DNA of 6,139 bases from Clostridia bacterium (lineage in GTDB: Bacteria > Bacillota_A > Clostridia > Oscillospirales > CAG-272): NCBI GenBank assembly GCA_017467225.1, contig JAFTSR010000414.1:1-6139 (forward strand), read 5' to 3'. The notes beneath the pieces were generated by a model. That model worked only from the letters and a program-made list of their open reading frames with translations, had not been told where the DNA came from and did no database searches. The first letter of the stretch is position 1. Every line of letters starts with the position of its first letter. Shown here in pieces: positions 1 through 6,044 of this stretch. The translations under genes and the position numbers were made by a program.

Positions 1-279
1 CTGATCACCGCTGACCACGGTAACGCCGACGAGATGCTGGAAATGGATAAGAAGACCGGCGCACCCAAGTGCGACAAGGCCAGCAATCCCGTTCCCAAAA
101 CCTCGCACACGCTCAACCGTGTTCCCTGCATCATTTACAACAACGTATGCCCTGAGGCTTACACTGTCAAGGCTGATGAGGGTCAGTTCGGTCTTTCCAA
201 CGTAGCTGCTACCATGGTCAATCTGATGGGCTACGAGGCTCCCGAAATGTGGAATGAGTCCATCATTGATGTAAAATAA
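1..279 (+). CDS. gpmI: 2,3-bisphosphoglycerate-independent phosphoglycerate mutase, C-terminal part (5' end outside window)
   Basis: This cytosolic glycolytic enzyme interconverts 3- and 2-phosphoglycerate using two Mn2+ ions. Only the last 92 residues are present; the frame is open from base 1 and stops with TAA. The fragment begins LITADHGNADEM, and DHGN is the alkaline-phosphatase-superfamily metal motif (fragment D5 and H6, corresponding to Asp444/His445 in the Geobacillus enzyme). H36 in KTSHT corresponds to the other manganese ligand, His462. The two motifs are 30 residues apart here against 17 in Geobacillus, so this is a form with an insertion between them. The tail has the usual GQFGLSNVAATMVNLMG helix and the YEAP segment. 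A terminator follows directly, so the gene is not co-transcribed with spo0A. The family assignment is secure; upstream partners cannot be seen. Confidence 0.95.
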   Translation: MITADHGNADEMLEMDKKTGAPKCDKASNPVPKTSHTLNRVPCIIYNNVCPEAYTVKADEGQFGLSNVAATMVNLMGYEAPEMWNESIIDVK

Positions 280-295
280 TTTTCGCCATTTCCTG

Positions 296-328
296 CGACC
301 GCCGATGCTCATCGGCGGTCGTGCTTTT
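296..328 (+). terminator. Intrinsic terminator of gpmI
   Basis: A perfect 11-bp stem (CGACCGCCGAT at 296-306, ATCGGCGGTCG at 311-321) closes a four-base loop. It is followed by TGCTTTT. It lies 17 bases past the gpmI stop and separates gpmI from spo0A transcription. Confidence 0.9.
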
Positions 329-374
329 ATATTTTCCAGCGGTTGTCTCTGTATTTCTCCCGAAAAACGACCGT

Positions 375-403
375 TTGACAGGTATATTATCTATATTTGT
401 ATA
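375..403 (+). promoter_or_regulatory. Candidate distal sigma-A promoter of spo0A
   Basis: A perfect TTGACA -35 (375-380) is followed after 17 bases by TGTATA (398-403), a mediocre -10. Transcripts from here would have a leader of more than 110 bases running through the TTACCA/TGGTAA cluster. It is weaker than the downstream candidate because of its -10. In Bacillus, spo0A also has two promoters, but that parallel is only suggestive. Confidence 0.4.
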
Positions 404-406
404 TTT

Positions 407-482
407 TTACCAATTTTGGGAGTAAAAGTTTGTACAATATTATTTTTGGTAATATCTTGATTTATTTACCATTTTATGGTAA
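407..482 (+). repeat. Cluster of four TTACCA/TGGTAA motifs upstream of spo0A
   Basis: The hexamer occurs four times in 76 bases: TTACCA at 407-412, TGGTAA at 447-452, TTACCA at 466-471 and TGGTAA at 477-482. The last two form a perfect dyad. The segment starting at 406 (TTTACC, AT-rich core, TAAAAG) resembles the one starting at 465 (TTTACC, AT-rich core, TAAAAT), as if one operator unit were imperfectly duplicated 59 bp apart. The motif placement is seen directly. A regulator binding here is an inference, and its identity is unknown. Confidence 0.6.
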
Positions 483-485
483 AAT
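457..485 (+). promoter_or_regulatory. Probable proximal sigma-A promoter of spo0A
   Basis: TTGATT (457-462), a 17-base spacer and TAAAAT (480-485) give a good sigma-A promoter. Transcription would start near 492, about 36 bases before the spo0A start codon. The dyad at 465-483 fills its spacer and overlaps the -10. No convincing sigma-H promoter was found in this region. Confidence 0.6.
465..483. promoter_or_regulatory. Perfect inverted repeat in the spo0A promoter spacer, probable operator
   Basis: TTTACCAT (465-472) and ATGGTAAA (476-483) are exact reverse complements separated by TTT. The dyad lies between the -35 and -10 boxes, the usual place for a repressor operator. It has no T-tract after it and no G+C-rich stem, so it is unlikely to be a terminator. 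It does not resemble a 0A box. Confidence 0.55.
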
Positions 486-488
486 AAA

Positions 489-506
489 GGTGTCAAAATT
501 CACACC
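489..506. promoter_or_regulatory. Interrupted dyad at the predicted spo0A transcription start, containing a near-match 0A box
   Basis: GGTGT (489-493) and ACACC (502-506) are inverted around eight bases. Inside is TGTCAAA (491-497), one base from the Spo0A-binding core TGTCGAA. The predicted transcription start (about 492) falls here. Autoregulation by Spo0A is known in Bacillus. Here it is only a possibility, because the box is imperfect and the dyad arms are short. Confidence 0.3.
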
Positions 507-513
507 ATGGAAC

Positions 514-518
514 GGAGG
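514..518 (+). promoter_or_regulatory. Ribosome binding site that fixes the spo0A start
   Basis: GGAGG lies nine bases before the ATG at 528. An in-frame ATG at 507 would put this site inside the coding sequence and has only CAAAATTCACACC before it, so 528 is preferred. Confidence 0.85.
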
Positions 519-527
519 ATACAACTC

Positions 528-1313
528 ATGGAATATACTACTCGCATTCTTATCGCGGACGAAAGCCAATCACAGCGTGCCACATTGCGCGAAGGACTGA
601 TCCGCGCAGGATATCGCCACATCGAAGAAGCATCCAACGGCGAGGAGGCTCTGGCACGTGTCACACGCAATCATCCTGACATCATTCTGATGGACGTCTG
701 GCTATCCAAAATGGACGGCATCGGTGTGCTGCGCTCCATCCGGAATATGGACTTCTCTCCCGATCGCACGCCGTCGGTGATTATGATGTCTACAGTATCA
801 AGTGAGAATATTTTTATTCAGGCCAGCCATGCCGGTGCGGAGCTATGCCTGCTCAAGCCCATCCATATGGGTAGCCTTTGCAACCACATTGAAGAGATCG
901 CCACCAAGCGCGCCGATGCCGGTATTTATGCCATTCCCGCGCAGGAGACTGACAAAACACCGGATATTGAAACGCAGGTCACAAAAATTATTCATCAAAT
1001 CGGTGTTCCTGCACACATCAAGGGATATCAGTACCTGCGCACAGCAATACTTATGACGGTGCAAGACAGTGATATCATCAATTCGGTCACCAAAGTGCTT
1101 TATCCTTGTGTCGCCAAAAAATATTCAACGACAACCTCTCGCGTCGAGCGCGCTATCCGCCACGCCATCGAGGTCGCCTGGGACAGAGGCGACGTGGACA
1201 CGCTGAACTCCTACTTCGGTTATACCATTCAAAACAATCGGGGTAAGCCGACCAATTCCGAATTTATCGCTATGATCGCCGATAATTTGCGCCTTCGCTA
1301 TAAGCTTTACTGA
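528..1313 (+). CDS. spo0A: Sporulation transcription factor Spo0A (response regulator)
   Basis: Spo0A is the DNA-binding response regulator that, once phosphorylated, commits the cell to sporulation and controls many stationary-phase genes. The protein is 261 residues, close to the family length. Residues 6-125 form the receiver: acidic pair D11/E12, predicted phosphoacceptor D56, S88 at the usual Thr/Ser position and K110 in LLKP. Residues 150-261 form the Spo0A C-terminal domain. [14 protein letters not shown] (158-171), the recognition-helix region [15 protein letters not shown] (204-218) and [10 protein letters not shown] (240-249) match Bacillus Spo0A almost residue for residue. The receiver is more divergent: the usual Pro after the phosphorylated Asp (D-x-x-M-P) is replaced in DVWLS. 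The linker (about 126-149) is acidic and variable. The gene has its own promoters and terminator and does not sit beside spoIVB. The identification is very secure because of the C-terminal domain. Confidence 0.96.
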   Translation: MEYTTRILIADESQSQRATLREGLIRAGYRHIEEASNGEEALARVTRNHPDIILMDVWLSKMDGIGVLRSIRNMDFSPDRTPSVIMMSTVSSENIFIQASHAGAELCLLKPIHMGSLCNHIEEIATKRADAGIYAIPAQETDKTPDIETQVTKIIHQIGVPAHIKGYQYLRTAILMTVQDSDIINSVTKVLYPCVAKKYSTTTSRVERAIRHAIEVAWDRGDVDTLNSYFGYTIQNNRGKPTNSEFIAMIADNLRLRYKLY

Positions 1314-1319
1314 TCTTCC

Positions 1320-1349
1320 AGAGCCGCCCTTCGCAGCGGCTCTTTTGTT
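1320..1349 (+). terminator. Intrinsic terminator of spo0A
   Basis: An 8-bp perfect stem (AGAGCCGC at 1320-1327, GCGGCTCT at 1336-1343) closes an eight-base loop and runs into TTTTGTT. It starts six bases after the spo0A stop codon. Confidence 0.85.
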
Positions 1350-1371
1350 ATGCAAAATTTTGAAAATAGCC

Positions 1372-1400
1372 TTGACTTCCCATGCGATGTGTGATAAAAT
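1372..1400 (+). promoter_or_regulatory. Sigma-A promoter of the transporter/alpha-galactosidase operon
   Basis: TTGACT (1372-1377), a 17-base spacer and TAAAAT (1395-1400) with an upstream TG (1392-1393) make a strong extended -10 promoter. Upstream is an A/T-rich stretch with the palindrome CAAAATTTTG (1353-1362), which could act as an UP-like element. Transcription would begin near 1407, leaving a leader of about 33 bases with AGAGG (1426-1430) nine bases before the ATG. No clear operator is visible. Confidence 0.7.
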
Positions 1401-1439
1401 TATTTCATCTTATTTCGTAGCGTTCAGAGGTTTCCCGAC

Positions 1440-2375
1440 ATGCTTTATTATTTCCTGGTTCTGCTTTCCGTTGTCTGCCTTGCCATCAACTTTTCTATCA
1501 ACAAGATTTATCAAAACCGCGTGGGCTCCGGCAGTCGCATGGTAGTGCTTTTCAATATCGTGGCTTCAAGTGCCATGGCCGTACTGTTCTTTTTCATCAA
1601 CGGCTGGATGAACGGCTTTGACACCTTCCGCTTAACACCGTTTTCACTTTTGATGGCCGCCATCATGGCGCTACTCTGCGGCGGATATTCCCTGATCGGA
1701 TTTAAGATCATCTCGCTTGGCAACATCGCCGTCTATACGCTGTTTTTGATGCTTGGCGGCATGATGATCCCTTACTTCTTTGGACTGATCTATCTTGACG
1801 AGCACTTTTCCGTTTGGCGTCTTTTGGGACTTGCTTTGATGGTTATCTCCATCATCCTTTCCGGTCTTGATAATAGCGGCACACCCAAGGACGAAAAAAA
1901 CAAACGCACCACAACGCTGTTTTTCATTCTCTGCAGCGTGGTCTTTTGCCTCAACGGTATGACCAGCATCACCTCCAAGGTGCATCAGCTGCCACAATAT
2001 GCAGATATGGCGGTCACACCCCAGCTGTTCGTTCTGTTGACAGCTGTCTGCCGCGTGATATTCTTTTCGATCGTATATTTCTTTATTCGCCTGCGTGACA
2101 GCAAGCTTCCCACACAAGCACGACCTGCGCCGCTCAAGTTTTCTCTTCCCGTTCTCTCGCTGATGCTGATCAGCGCTGCTGTCGAAGGTGCCGCCTTTAT
2201 GCTGCAGCTGATCGGTGCCTCTCATCTGCCTGCCACCGTTCTGTACCCACTGATCACAGGTGGTGTCATTATCCTGACCGCGCTTGCAGGGCGCATTCTG
2301 TTCAAGCAAAAGCTTTCCACAAGAGCCACGATCGGCATTATTCTTTGTTTCGCCTCTACGTTTCTGTGTTTGTAA
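1440..2375 (+). CDS. EamA/DMT-superfamily membrane transporter
   Basis: This is a 311-residue integral membrane protein with about ten hydrophobic segments in two halves, the layout of EamA-type drug/metabolite transporters. The first half (residues 1-143) ends with YLDEHFSVWRLLGLALMVISIILSG, the typical EamA end-of-repeat pattern. A polar linker (about 144-158, with PKDEKNKR) joins the second half, which ends LYPLITGGVIILTALAGRILFKQKLS plus a final helix. The start is supported by AGAGG at 1426-1430. Members export or import small molecules such as amino acids, nucleosides and, in related DMT families, sugars, so the substrate cannot be read from the sequence. Only 37 bases without a hairpin separate it from the alpha-galactosidase gene, so the two are probably one transcript. 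That makes a sugar or glycoside substrate a reasonable but unproven guess. Confidence 0.85.
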   Translation: MLYYFLVLLSVVCLAINFSINKIYQNRVGSGSRMVVLFNIVASSAMAVLFFFINGWMNGFDTFRLTPFSLLMAAIMALLCGGYSLIGFKIISLGNIAVYTLFLMLGGMMIPYFFGLIYLDEHFSVWRLLGLALMVISIILSGLDNSGTPKDEKNKRTTTLFFILCSVVFCLNGMTSITSKVHQLPQYADMAVTPQLFVLLTAVCRVIFFSIVYFFIRLRDSKLPTQARPAPLKFSLPVLSLMLISAAVEGAAFMLQLIGASHLPATVLYPLITGGVIILTALAGRILFKQKLSTRATIGIILCFASTFLCL

Positions 2376-2412
2376 TTCCGCACATTATTTTACATAGAAA
2401 GGAACTATCGCC

Positions 2413-4389
2413 ATGAGCAACTTCACCGTTACCCGCGCTGATATGTCGCTACTCTCCCGCATTCTTCCCTTCACAACGCCGGCAGCTGTTCCGCTGCAGT
2501 TTTGTGTTGGCGAGAAGGTAATCTGCGGTGTACCTGACAGCTTTTCTCCTACCGTCAGCCACCGTCTTCTGACGGCGAACACCGTCCAGTACGTCATTGA
2601 GGGTCAAAGAGCCGACGGCTTGCATATCCGTGTTGAATACTTGGAATACCGTGATTTTCCCGTGACTGAATGGGTTGCCTGGATCTCCAACCGCGGAACG
2701 GCTGACACTCCCGTACTATCGCACATTCAACTTGGCGGCGTGCTTGGCTGTCCCTCCCCGATCCTTGAGCACGGCACGGGCGATACCTGCACCGAGGCCG
2801 GATATCATTTCACCAAGGAGGCCGTCGATCATCCCATTCGCCTCACGCCTGCCTCCGGCACATCCTGCCAGGGCGCGTTCCCCTATATGACCATCCACGG
2901 TGAGGACTGCGAAATTCGTGCGGCCATCGGTTGGCCGACCAAGTGGGCAGCAGAGTTTGCACCGCACGAGCAGGGTGTCATCTTTTCCTGCGGTCAGGAT
3001 CGCTGCCACACGGTCCTGCATCCCGGTGAGACCTTCCGCACGCCTCGCTTGAATCTGATGATCTACACCAATGACAACGCACCTTTCCGCGGCATCAACC
3101 TTTGGAGATCGTGGTACTTTAAGCACATTCTTCCCCGTGAGAACGGACAGCCGATCCCACCCAAGCTTTGCATGCACCTGTTTATGGCAGACGGCAAGCC
3201 GGAATTTACCGGTGCCAGCGAGGAAAATCAGATCGGCGCACTCAAGGAATATATTTCCCGTGGCGTTAAGCCCGACGTATGGTGGGTGGATGCCGGCTGG
3301 TATCCCTGCGACTATGACTGGCCGCGTATCGGCACCTGGCATCCCGATCCGGCTCGTTTTCCGAACGGCTTGACACCGCTTGGTAAGGCTTGCGAGGACA
3401 ATGATGTACAGCTGCTTTTGTGGTTTGAGCCTGAGCGTGTGCGCGGCGGCGAGGAACTTGATCGCGAGCATCCCGACTGGCTGCAGTCTACCAAGGATGC
3501 CGACGGTAATCCGGCCGGCGACCGTCTTTTGAACCTTGCCGATCCTCGGGCGCTGAATTGGCTGATCGAGCACGTGGACGGACTGATCAAGGAATCCCAC
3601 GTACATATCTACCGACAGGACTTCAATTTTGATCCGCTCCCCATCTGGATACAGAACGAGGCTGAGGACCGCATCGGTATTCTTGAGAACGGACACGGAC
3701 AGGGTTACCTTGCCTATTGGGACGCTCTCATTCTCCGAAATCCCGGACTTTGGATCGACTCCTGCGCCAGCGGCGGTCGTCGCAACGATCTGGAGACCAT
3801 GCGCCGTGCCGTCACGCTGCACTATACCGACGTTGGCTACGGCAAGCATCCCATCAAGCAGAAGCAGCACCGCGAAATGTTCGAGTGGATTCCCTATTTC
3901 CGCGCGCACAACCAAAACTGGGACAACCCTGCGGACGGCTCCTATGAGGGCGGTGGCAGACCGACGGATGAATACGCTTACCACTGCGCGCTGACGCCTG
4001 CCTTGACCGAAATGCTGCATTATCAGGAAAGTGAAGCGATGTACGATCAGGCACGTCGCATGATCCCCATTTGGCGCGAGGCGGCTACCCTGGAGCTGAG
4101 CGGTGACTATTTCCCCATGACCGAATGCCGCTGCGATCCCAAGGATTTCTACGCCATGCAGTTTGACGAGCCGACAACGCGTCGCGGCTTTGTGCAGATC
4201 ATCCGCAACACGCAAACGCCGGAGGATACCTATCTGGTCAAGCTTCCCTGCATCCATGACGGTGCGACCTATACCATGATCGACCGTCAGAGCGGCATCA
4301 CCCGTACCTTTACCGCTGATACGCTGCGCGCCGGCTTTACCATCACGCTCCCCTTGCGTACCGGTGTCATTTTGTTCTATCAATATTGA
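2413..4389 (+). CDS. Alpha-galactosidase, glycoside hydrolase family 36
   Basis: This is a 658-residue retaining glycosidase, expected to release terminal alpha-galactose from raffinose, melibiose or related oligosaccharides. Residues 1 to about 255 form the N-terminal beta-sandwich. About 265-575 is the catalytic TIM barrel, and the rest is a C-terminal beta domain. Seen in the barrel are WWVDAGWYP (290-298), WFEPERV (337-343), YRQDFNFDP with predicted nucleophile D403, and SCASGGRRNDLE (450-461). D473 in HYTDVGYG is the predicted acid/base. There is no signal peptide or membrane segment, so it should be cytoplasmic. The start is supported by AAAGGA (2398-2403), nine bases upstream. It is somewhat shorter than the roughly 700-740 residues of well-known GH36 enzymes, but no domain is obviously missing. 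Activity on alpha-N-acetylgalactosamine, known for some GH36 members, cannot be excluded. It has no promoter of its own and is probably read through from the transporter gene. Confidence 0.92.
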   Translation: MSNFTVTRADMSLLSRILPFTTPAAVPLQFCVGEKVICGVPDSFSPTVSHRLLTANTVQYVIEGQRADGLHIRVEYLEYRDFPVTEWVAWISNRGTADTPVLSHIQLGGVLGCPSPILEHGTGDTCTEAGYHFTKEAVDHPIRLTPASGTSCQGAFPYMTIHGEDCEIRAAIGWPTKWAAEFAPHEQGVIFSCGQDRCHTVLHPGETFRTPRLNLMIYTNDNAPFRGINLWRSWYFKHILPRENGQPIPPKLCMHLFMADGKPEFTGASEENQIGALKEYISRGVKPDVWWVDAGWYPCDYDWPRIGTWHPDPARFPNGLTPLGKACEDNDVQLLLWFEPERVRGGEELDREHPDWLQSTKDADGNPAGDRLLNLADPRALNWLIEHVDGLIKESHVHIYRQDFNFDPLPIWIQNEAEDRIGILENGHGQGYLAYWDALILRNPGLWIDSCASGGRRNDLETMRRAVTLHYTDVGYGKHPIKQKQHREMFEWIPYFRAHNQNWDNPADGSYEGGGRPTDEYAYHCALTPALTEMLHYQESEAMYDQARRMIPIWREAATLELSGDYFPMTECRCDPKDFYAMQFDEPTTRRGFVQIIRNTQTPEDTYLVKLPCIHDGATYTMIDRQSGITRTFTADTLRAGFTITLPLRTGVILFYQY

Positions 4390-4402
4390 TCTTTTAAGCC
4401 TT

Positions 4403-4437
4403 GGGCTGCCGCAAAAGCGCGGCAGCTCGCTTTTTTT
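4403..4437 (+). terminator. Strong intrinsic terminator of the alpha-galactosidase operon
   Basis: A perfect 8-bp stem (GCTGCCGC at 4405-4412, GCGGCAGC at 4419-4426) can be extended by a G-T and a G-C pair. It is followed by seven T residues (4431-4437). It separates the operon from the lipoprotein gene. Confidence 0.92.
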
Positions 4438-4451
4438 CGTAAAACATCGAT

Positions 4452-4482
4452 TTTGTTTACAAAGCGTTAAGATTTGTTTACA
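4452..4482 (+). repeat. Direct repeat TTTGTTTACA upstream of the lipoprotein promoter
   Basis: The same ten bases occur at 4452-4461 and 4473-4482, offset by 21 bp, two helical turns. The second copy ends nine bases before the -35 box, so the copies are centred near -49 and -70 from the predicted transcription start. This fits tandem binding of an activator on one face of the DNA. The repeat is seen directly; its function is inferred. Confidence 0.6.
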
Positions 4483-4491
4483 GTTTCTTCA

Positions 4492-4520
4492 TTGACAATA
4501 TGTGGTGAATATGATATAAT
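4492..4520 (+). promoter_or_regulatory. Consensus extended -10 sigma-A promoter of the lipoprotein gene
   Basis: TTGACA (4492-4497), exactly 17 bases, then TATAAT (4515-4520) with TG at 4512-4513 match the sigma-A consensus at every position. Transcription should begin near 4527, giving a leader of about 52 bases. A promoter this close to consensus may be kept in check by a repressor. Confidence 0.88.
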
Positions 4521-4540
4521 TTCCATACGTATCCCCATAG

Positions 4541-4547
4541 TTCGACA
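4541..4547 (-). promoter_or_regulatory. Candidate Spo0A-binding site (0A box) in the lipoprotein leader
   Basis: TTCGACA on the plus strand is TGTCGAA on the minus strand, an exact match to the Spo0A box core. It lies about 15 bases past the predicted transcription start, a position suited to repression. A heptamer can occur by chance: the same one appears at 2180-2186 inside the transporter gene, where it is probably meaningless. Confidence 0.35.
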
Positions 4548-4563
4548 TATAGGCTTTTTTGAC

Positions 4564-4570
4564 AGAAAGG
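4564..4570 (+). promoter_or_regulatory. Ribosome binding site that fixes the lipoprotein start
   Basis: AGAAAGG lies eight bases before ATG 4579. The upstream in-frame TTG at 4474 lies inside the direct repeat and ahead of the promoter, so it cannot be the start of a transcript made from that promoter. Confidence 0.8.
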
Positions 4571-4578
4571 TTCTGATT

Positions 4579-6042
4579 ATGATAAAAAAGACAGCCCTTC
4601 TGCTGACACCGCTTCTATGCCTGACTCTTTTTTTGACATCTTGCTACGTGCAAACCGAGGAGCCCCCTCAAAAGCCAAAACAAGAGTTGGTGCTGTATCA
4701 ACCGGTATTTGTAGAAGACCTTGCCGATGAAACGCTCAAGCTCACGCCGGATATCCCACCGCTGCACTTTGACGGTGCCTCTTTCCAGGTCCTGCATTGG
4801 ACGGTAGATGGTGGCATCGGCGGTCCCTGGATCCCATGGGAGGAAATCGTGGTACTGCCCGATTCGACCAATCCGCTGGATGAACAGGTATATATCCGCA
4901 ACGCCTTTGTAGAAAATAGGTACGGCGTGACTATCTCCTCGCAATACGAGCACGTCGACCAGATTTCCTCCACGATTTTAGCATCCAACAATGCAGGCGA
5001 CGCTGCATATCAAATGATGGTGCAGCGCTGCAACAATCTCTCCGCAATGTGGCTGCAGGATGTTTTCTACGATCTCCAGGGGGAAGACCTCCCTTATATT
5101 GATTTGAGCAAGCCTTGGTGGAACGCATCCTCGGTGGACAATTTCACCTTTGGCGATAAAACGCAATTCGCTGCGTCCGATATGCTGCTTTTGGACAAGG
5201 GCGCTTCCGCCTGCGTGTATTTCAACACCGATCTTGCCGCTGAGCATGAAATGGCAGACCTGTACGAGTTGGCCAGAACCGGTAACTGGACCTGGGAGCA
5301 GATGGCTACTCACGCACAGGATGTAACGCAAATATCAGCCGAGGAAGCATCCACTCCCTTCTACGGTGCGCTGGGCTCCATCGATATTGTCGCCTATCTG
5401 TACACCGGTGCCGGATGCAGTATGGGACAAATTCAGGATGAGAAATATTTCTCGCATCAGTTTGACCAGCCGCATAGTATTCAAGTCATGAGCGACATTT
5501 ACAATTCCATGTATTACGTAGATTTTCGCTCCGCACAAACGCCTATGGAGTCCTTCAAGCAAAGCAAAGGCCTCTTTATGGACGGCATGATCAAAACGGC
5601 AACTTCCCTGCAGGACATGGAGAGCGATTACGGAATTTTGCCAATTCCGAAATACGATCAACAGCAAGATCGCTACTACACGCTGGTCTGGCAGCATTAC
5701 GACAGCATCATCGGTGTTCCGACCTCTTGCGGTGACACCACGATGGTCTCGGCGATTGTCGAGGCGCTCAGCGCAGAGTCCTTCTATACCGTTTATCCCA
5801 TGTTCTACGAAACGGTTCTTCTGGGATCCTCTACTCGCGACGCGGAGTCAAAGGAAATGCTGCGCACCATTTTTGCAACACGCACATACGACATCGGCAT
5901 GATCTACGATCCCACGACCTTTGCGTGGAAGCTGTGGGCCGACGTTACATCGGACACCCTGGCCTCGCACATCGAAGCATTCGAGGACGCGCTGGAGGTC
6001 GCAACAGAAAAATTCAACGAAATGGTCGATCGATTGCATTGA
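4579..6042 (+). CDS. Solute-binding-type lipoprotein (ABC transporter family 1-like), orphan
   Basis: This 487-residue exported lipoprotein has a signal peptide MIKKTALLLTPLLCLTLFLTSC, in which LTSC (19-22) is the lipobox and C22 the lipidated residue. A short Pro/Lys/Glu-rich tether (about 24-36) follows. The mature part has features common in clostridial family 1 extracellular solute-binding proteins: CVYFNTDL (212-219), GNWTWEQM (235-242) and YGILPIPKYDQQQDRYYT starting at 351. Such proteins usually capture sugars or oligosaccharides at the outer face of the membrane and pass them to an ABC permease. No permease or ATPase gene is next to it: a terminator and a convergent gene follow. It may serve a permease encoded elsewhere or act as a sensor. 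The ligand is unknown; galactosides are a guess from the neighbouring alpha-galactosidase. Family-level confidence is good, specificity low. Confidence 0.8.
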   Translation: MIKKTALLLTPLLCLTLFLTSCYVQTEEPPQKPKQELVLYQPVFVEDLADETLKLTPDIPPLHFDGASFQVLHWTVDGGIGGPWIPWEEIVVLPDSTNPLDEQVYIRNAFVENRYGVTISSQYEHVDQISSTILASNNAGDAAYQMMVQRCNNLSAMWLQDVFYDLQGEDLPYIDLSKPWWNASSVDNFTFGDKTQFAASDMLLLDKGASACVYFNTDLAAEHEMADLYELARTGNWTWEQMATHAQDVTQISAEEASTPFYGALGSIDIVAYLYTGAGCSMGQIQDEKYFSHQFDQPHSIQVMSDIYNSMYYVDFRSAQTPMESFKQSKGLFMDGMIKTATSLQDMESDYGILPIPKYDQQQDRYYTLVWQHYDSIIGVPTSCGDTTMVSAIVEALSAESFYTVYPMFYETVLLGSSTRDAESKEMLRTIFATRTYDIGMIYDPTTFAWKLWADVTSDTLASHIEAFEDALEVATEKFNEMVDRLH

Positions 6043-6044
6043 TC

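Noticed and set aside
487..518. Sigma-H promoter for spo0A, as in Bacillus
   Set aside because: No AGGA-type -35 with a correctly spaced GAAT -10 could be found close to the start codon.
507..527. Upstream ATG start for spo0A
   Set aside because: The GGAGG site would fall inside the coding region, and the added residues MERRIQL are not part of the conserved receiver start.
397..600. 67-codon plus-strand frame overlapping the spo0A promoter and start
   Set aside because: It runs through the promoter and operator region and into spo0A in another frame, and lacks a convincing ribosome binding site.
2180..2186. TGTCGAA 0A-box heptamer inside the transporter gene
   Set aside because: It lies deep in coding sequence, far from any promoter, and is expected by chance in a window of this size.
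1671..2309. 212-codon minus-strand frame opposite the transporter gene
   Set aside because: It has the same codon-aligned antisense effect. The product is polar and low in complexity, with no ribosome binding site argument, while the sense frame is a clear ten-helix membrane protein.
2716..4383. 555-codon open frame on the minus strand opposite the alpha-galactosidase gene
   Set aside because: Its codons line up exactly with the sense codons, so its stops would require sense TTA, CTA or TCA codons, which this gene avoids. The translation looks like no known family, and the sense strand encodes a clear GH36 enzyme.
4459..4472. Possible catabolite-response (cre) site between the two TTTGTTTACA copies
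   Set aside because: Compared with TGWAANCGNTNWCA it has three mismatches, including the leading TG and the trailing C, so it is too weak to call.
4474..4578. Upstream TTG start for the lipoprotein gene
   Set aside because: It lies upstream of the predicted transcription start, within the direct repeat, and would bury the lipoprotein signal peptide behind 35 extra residues.
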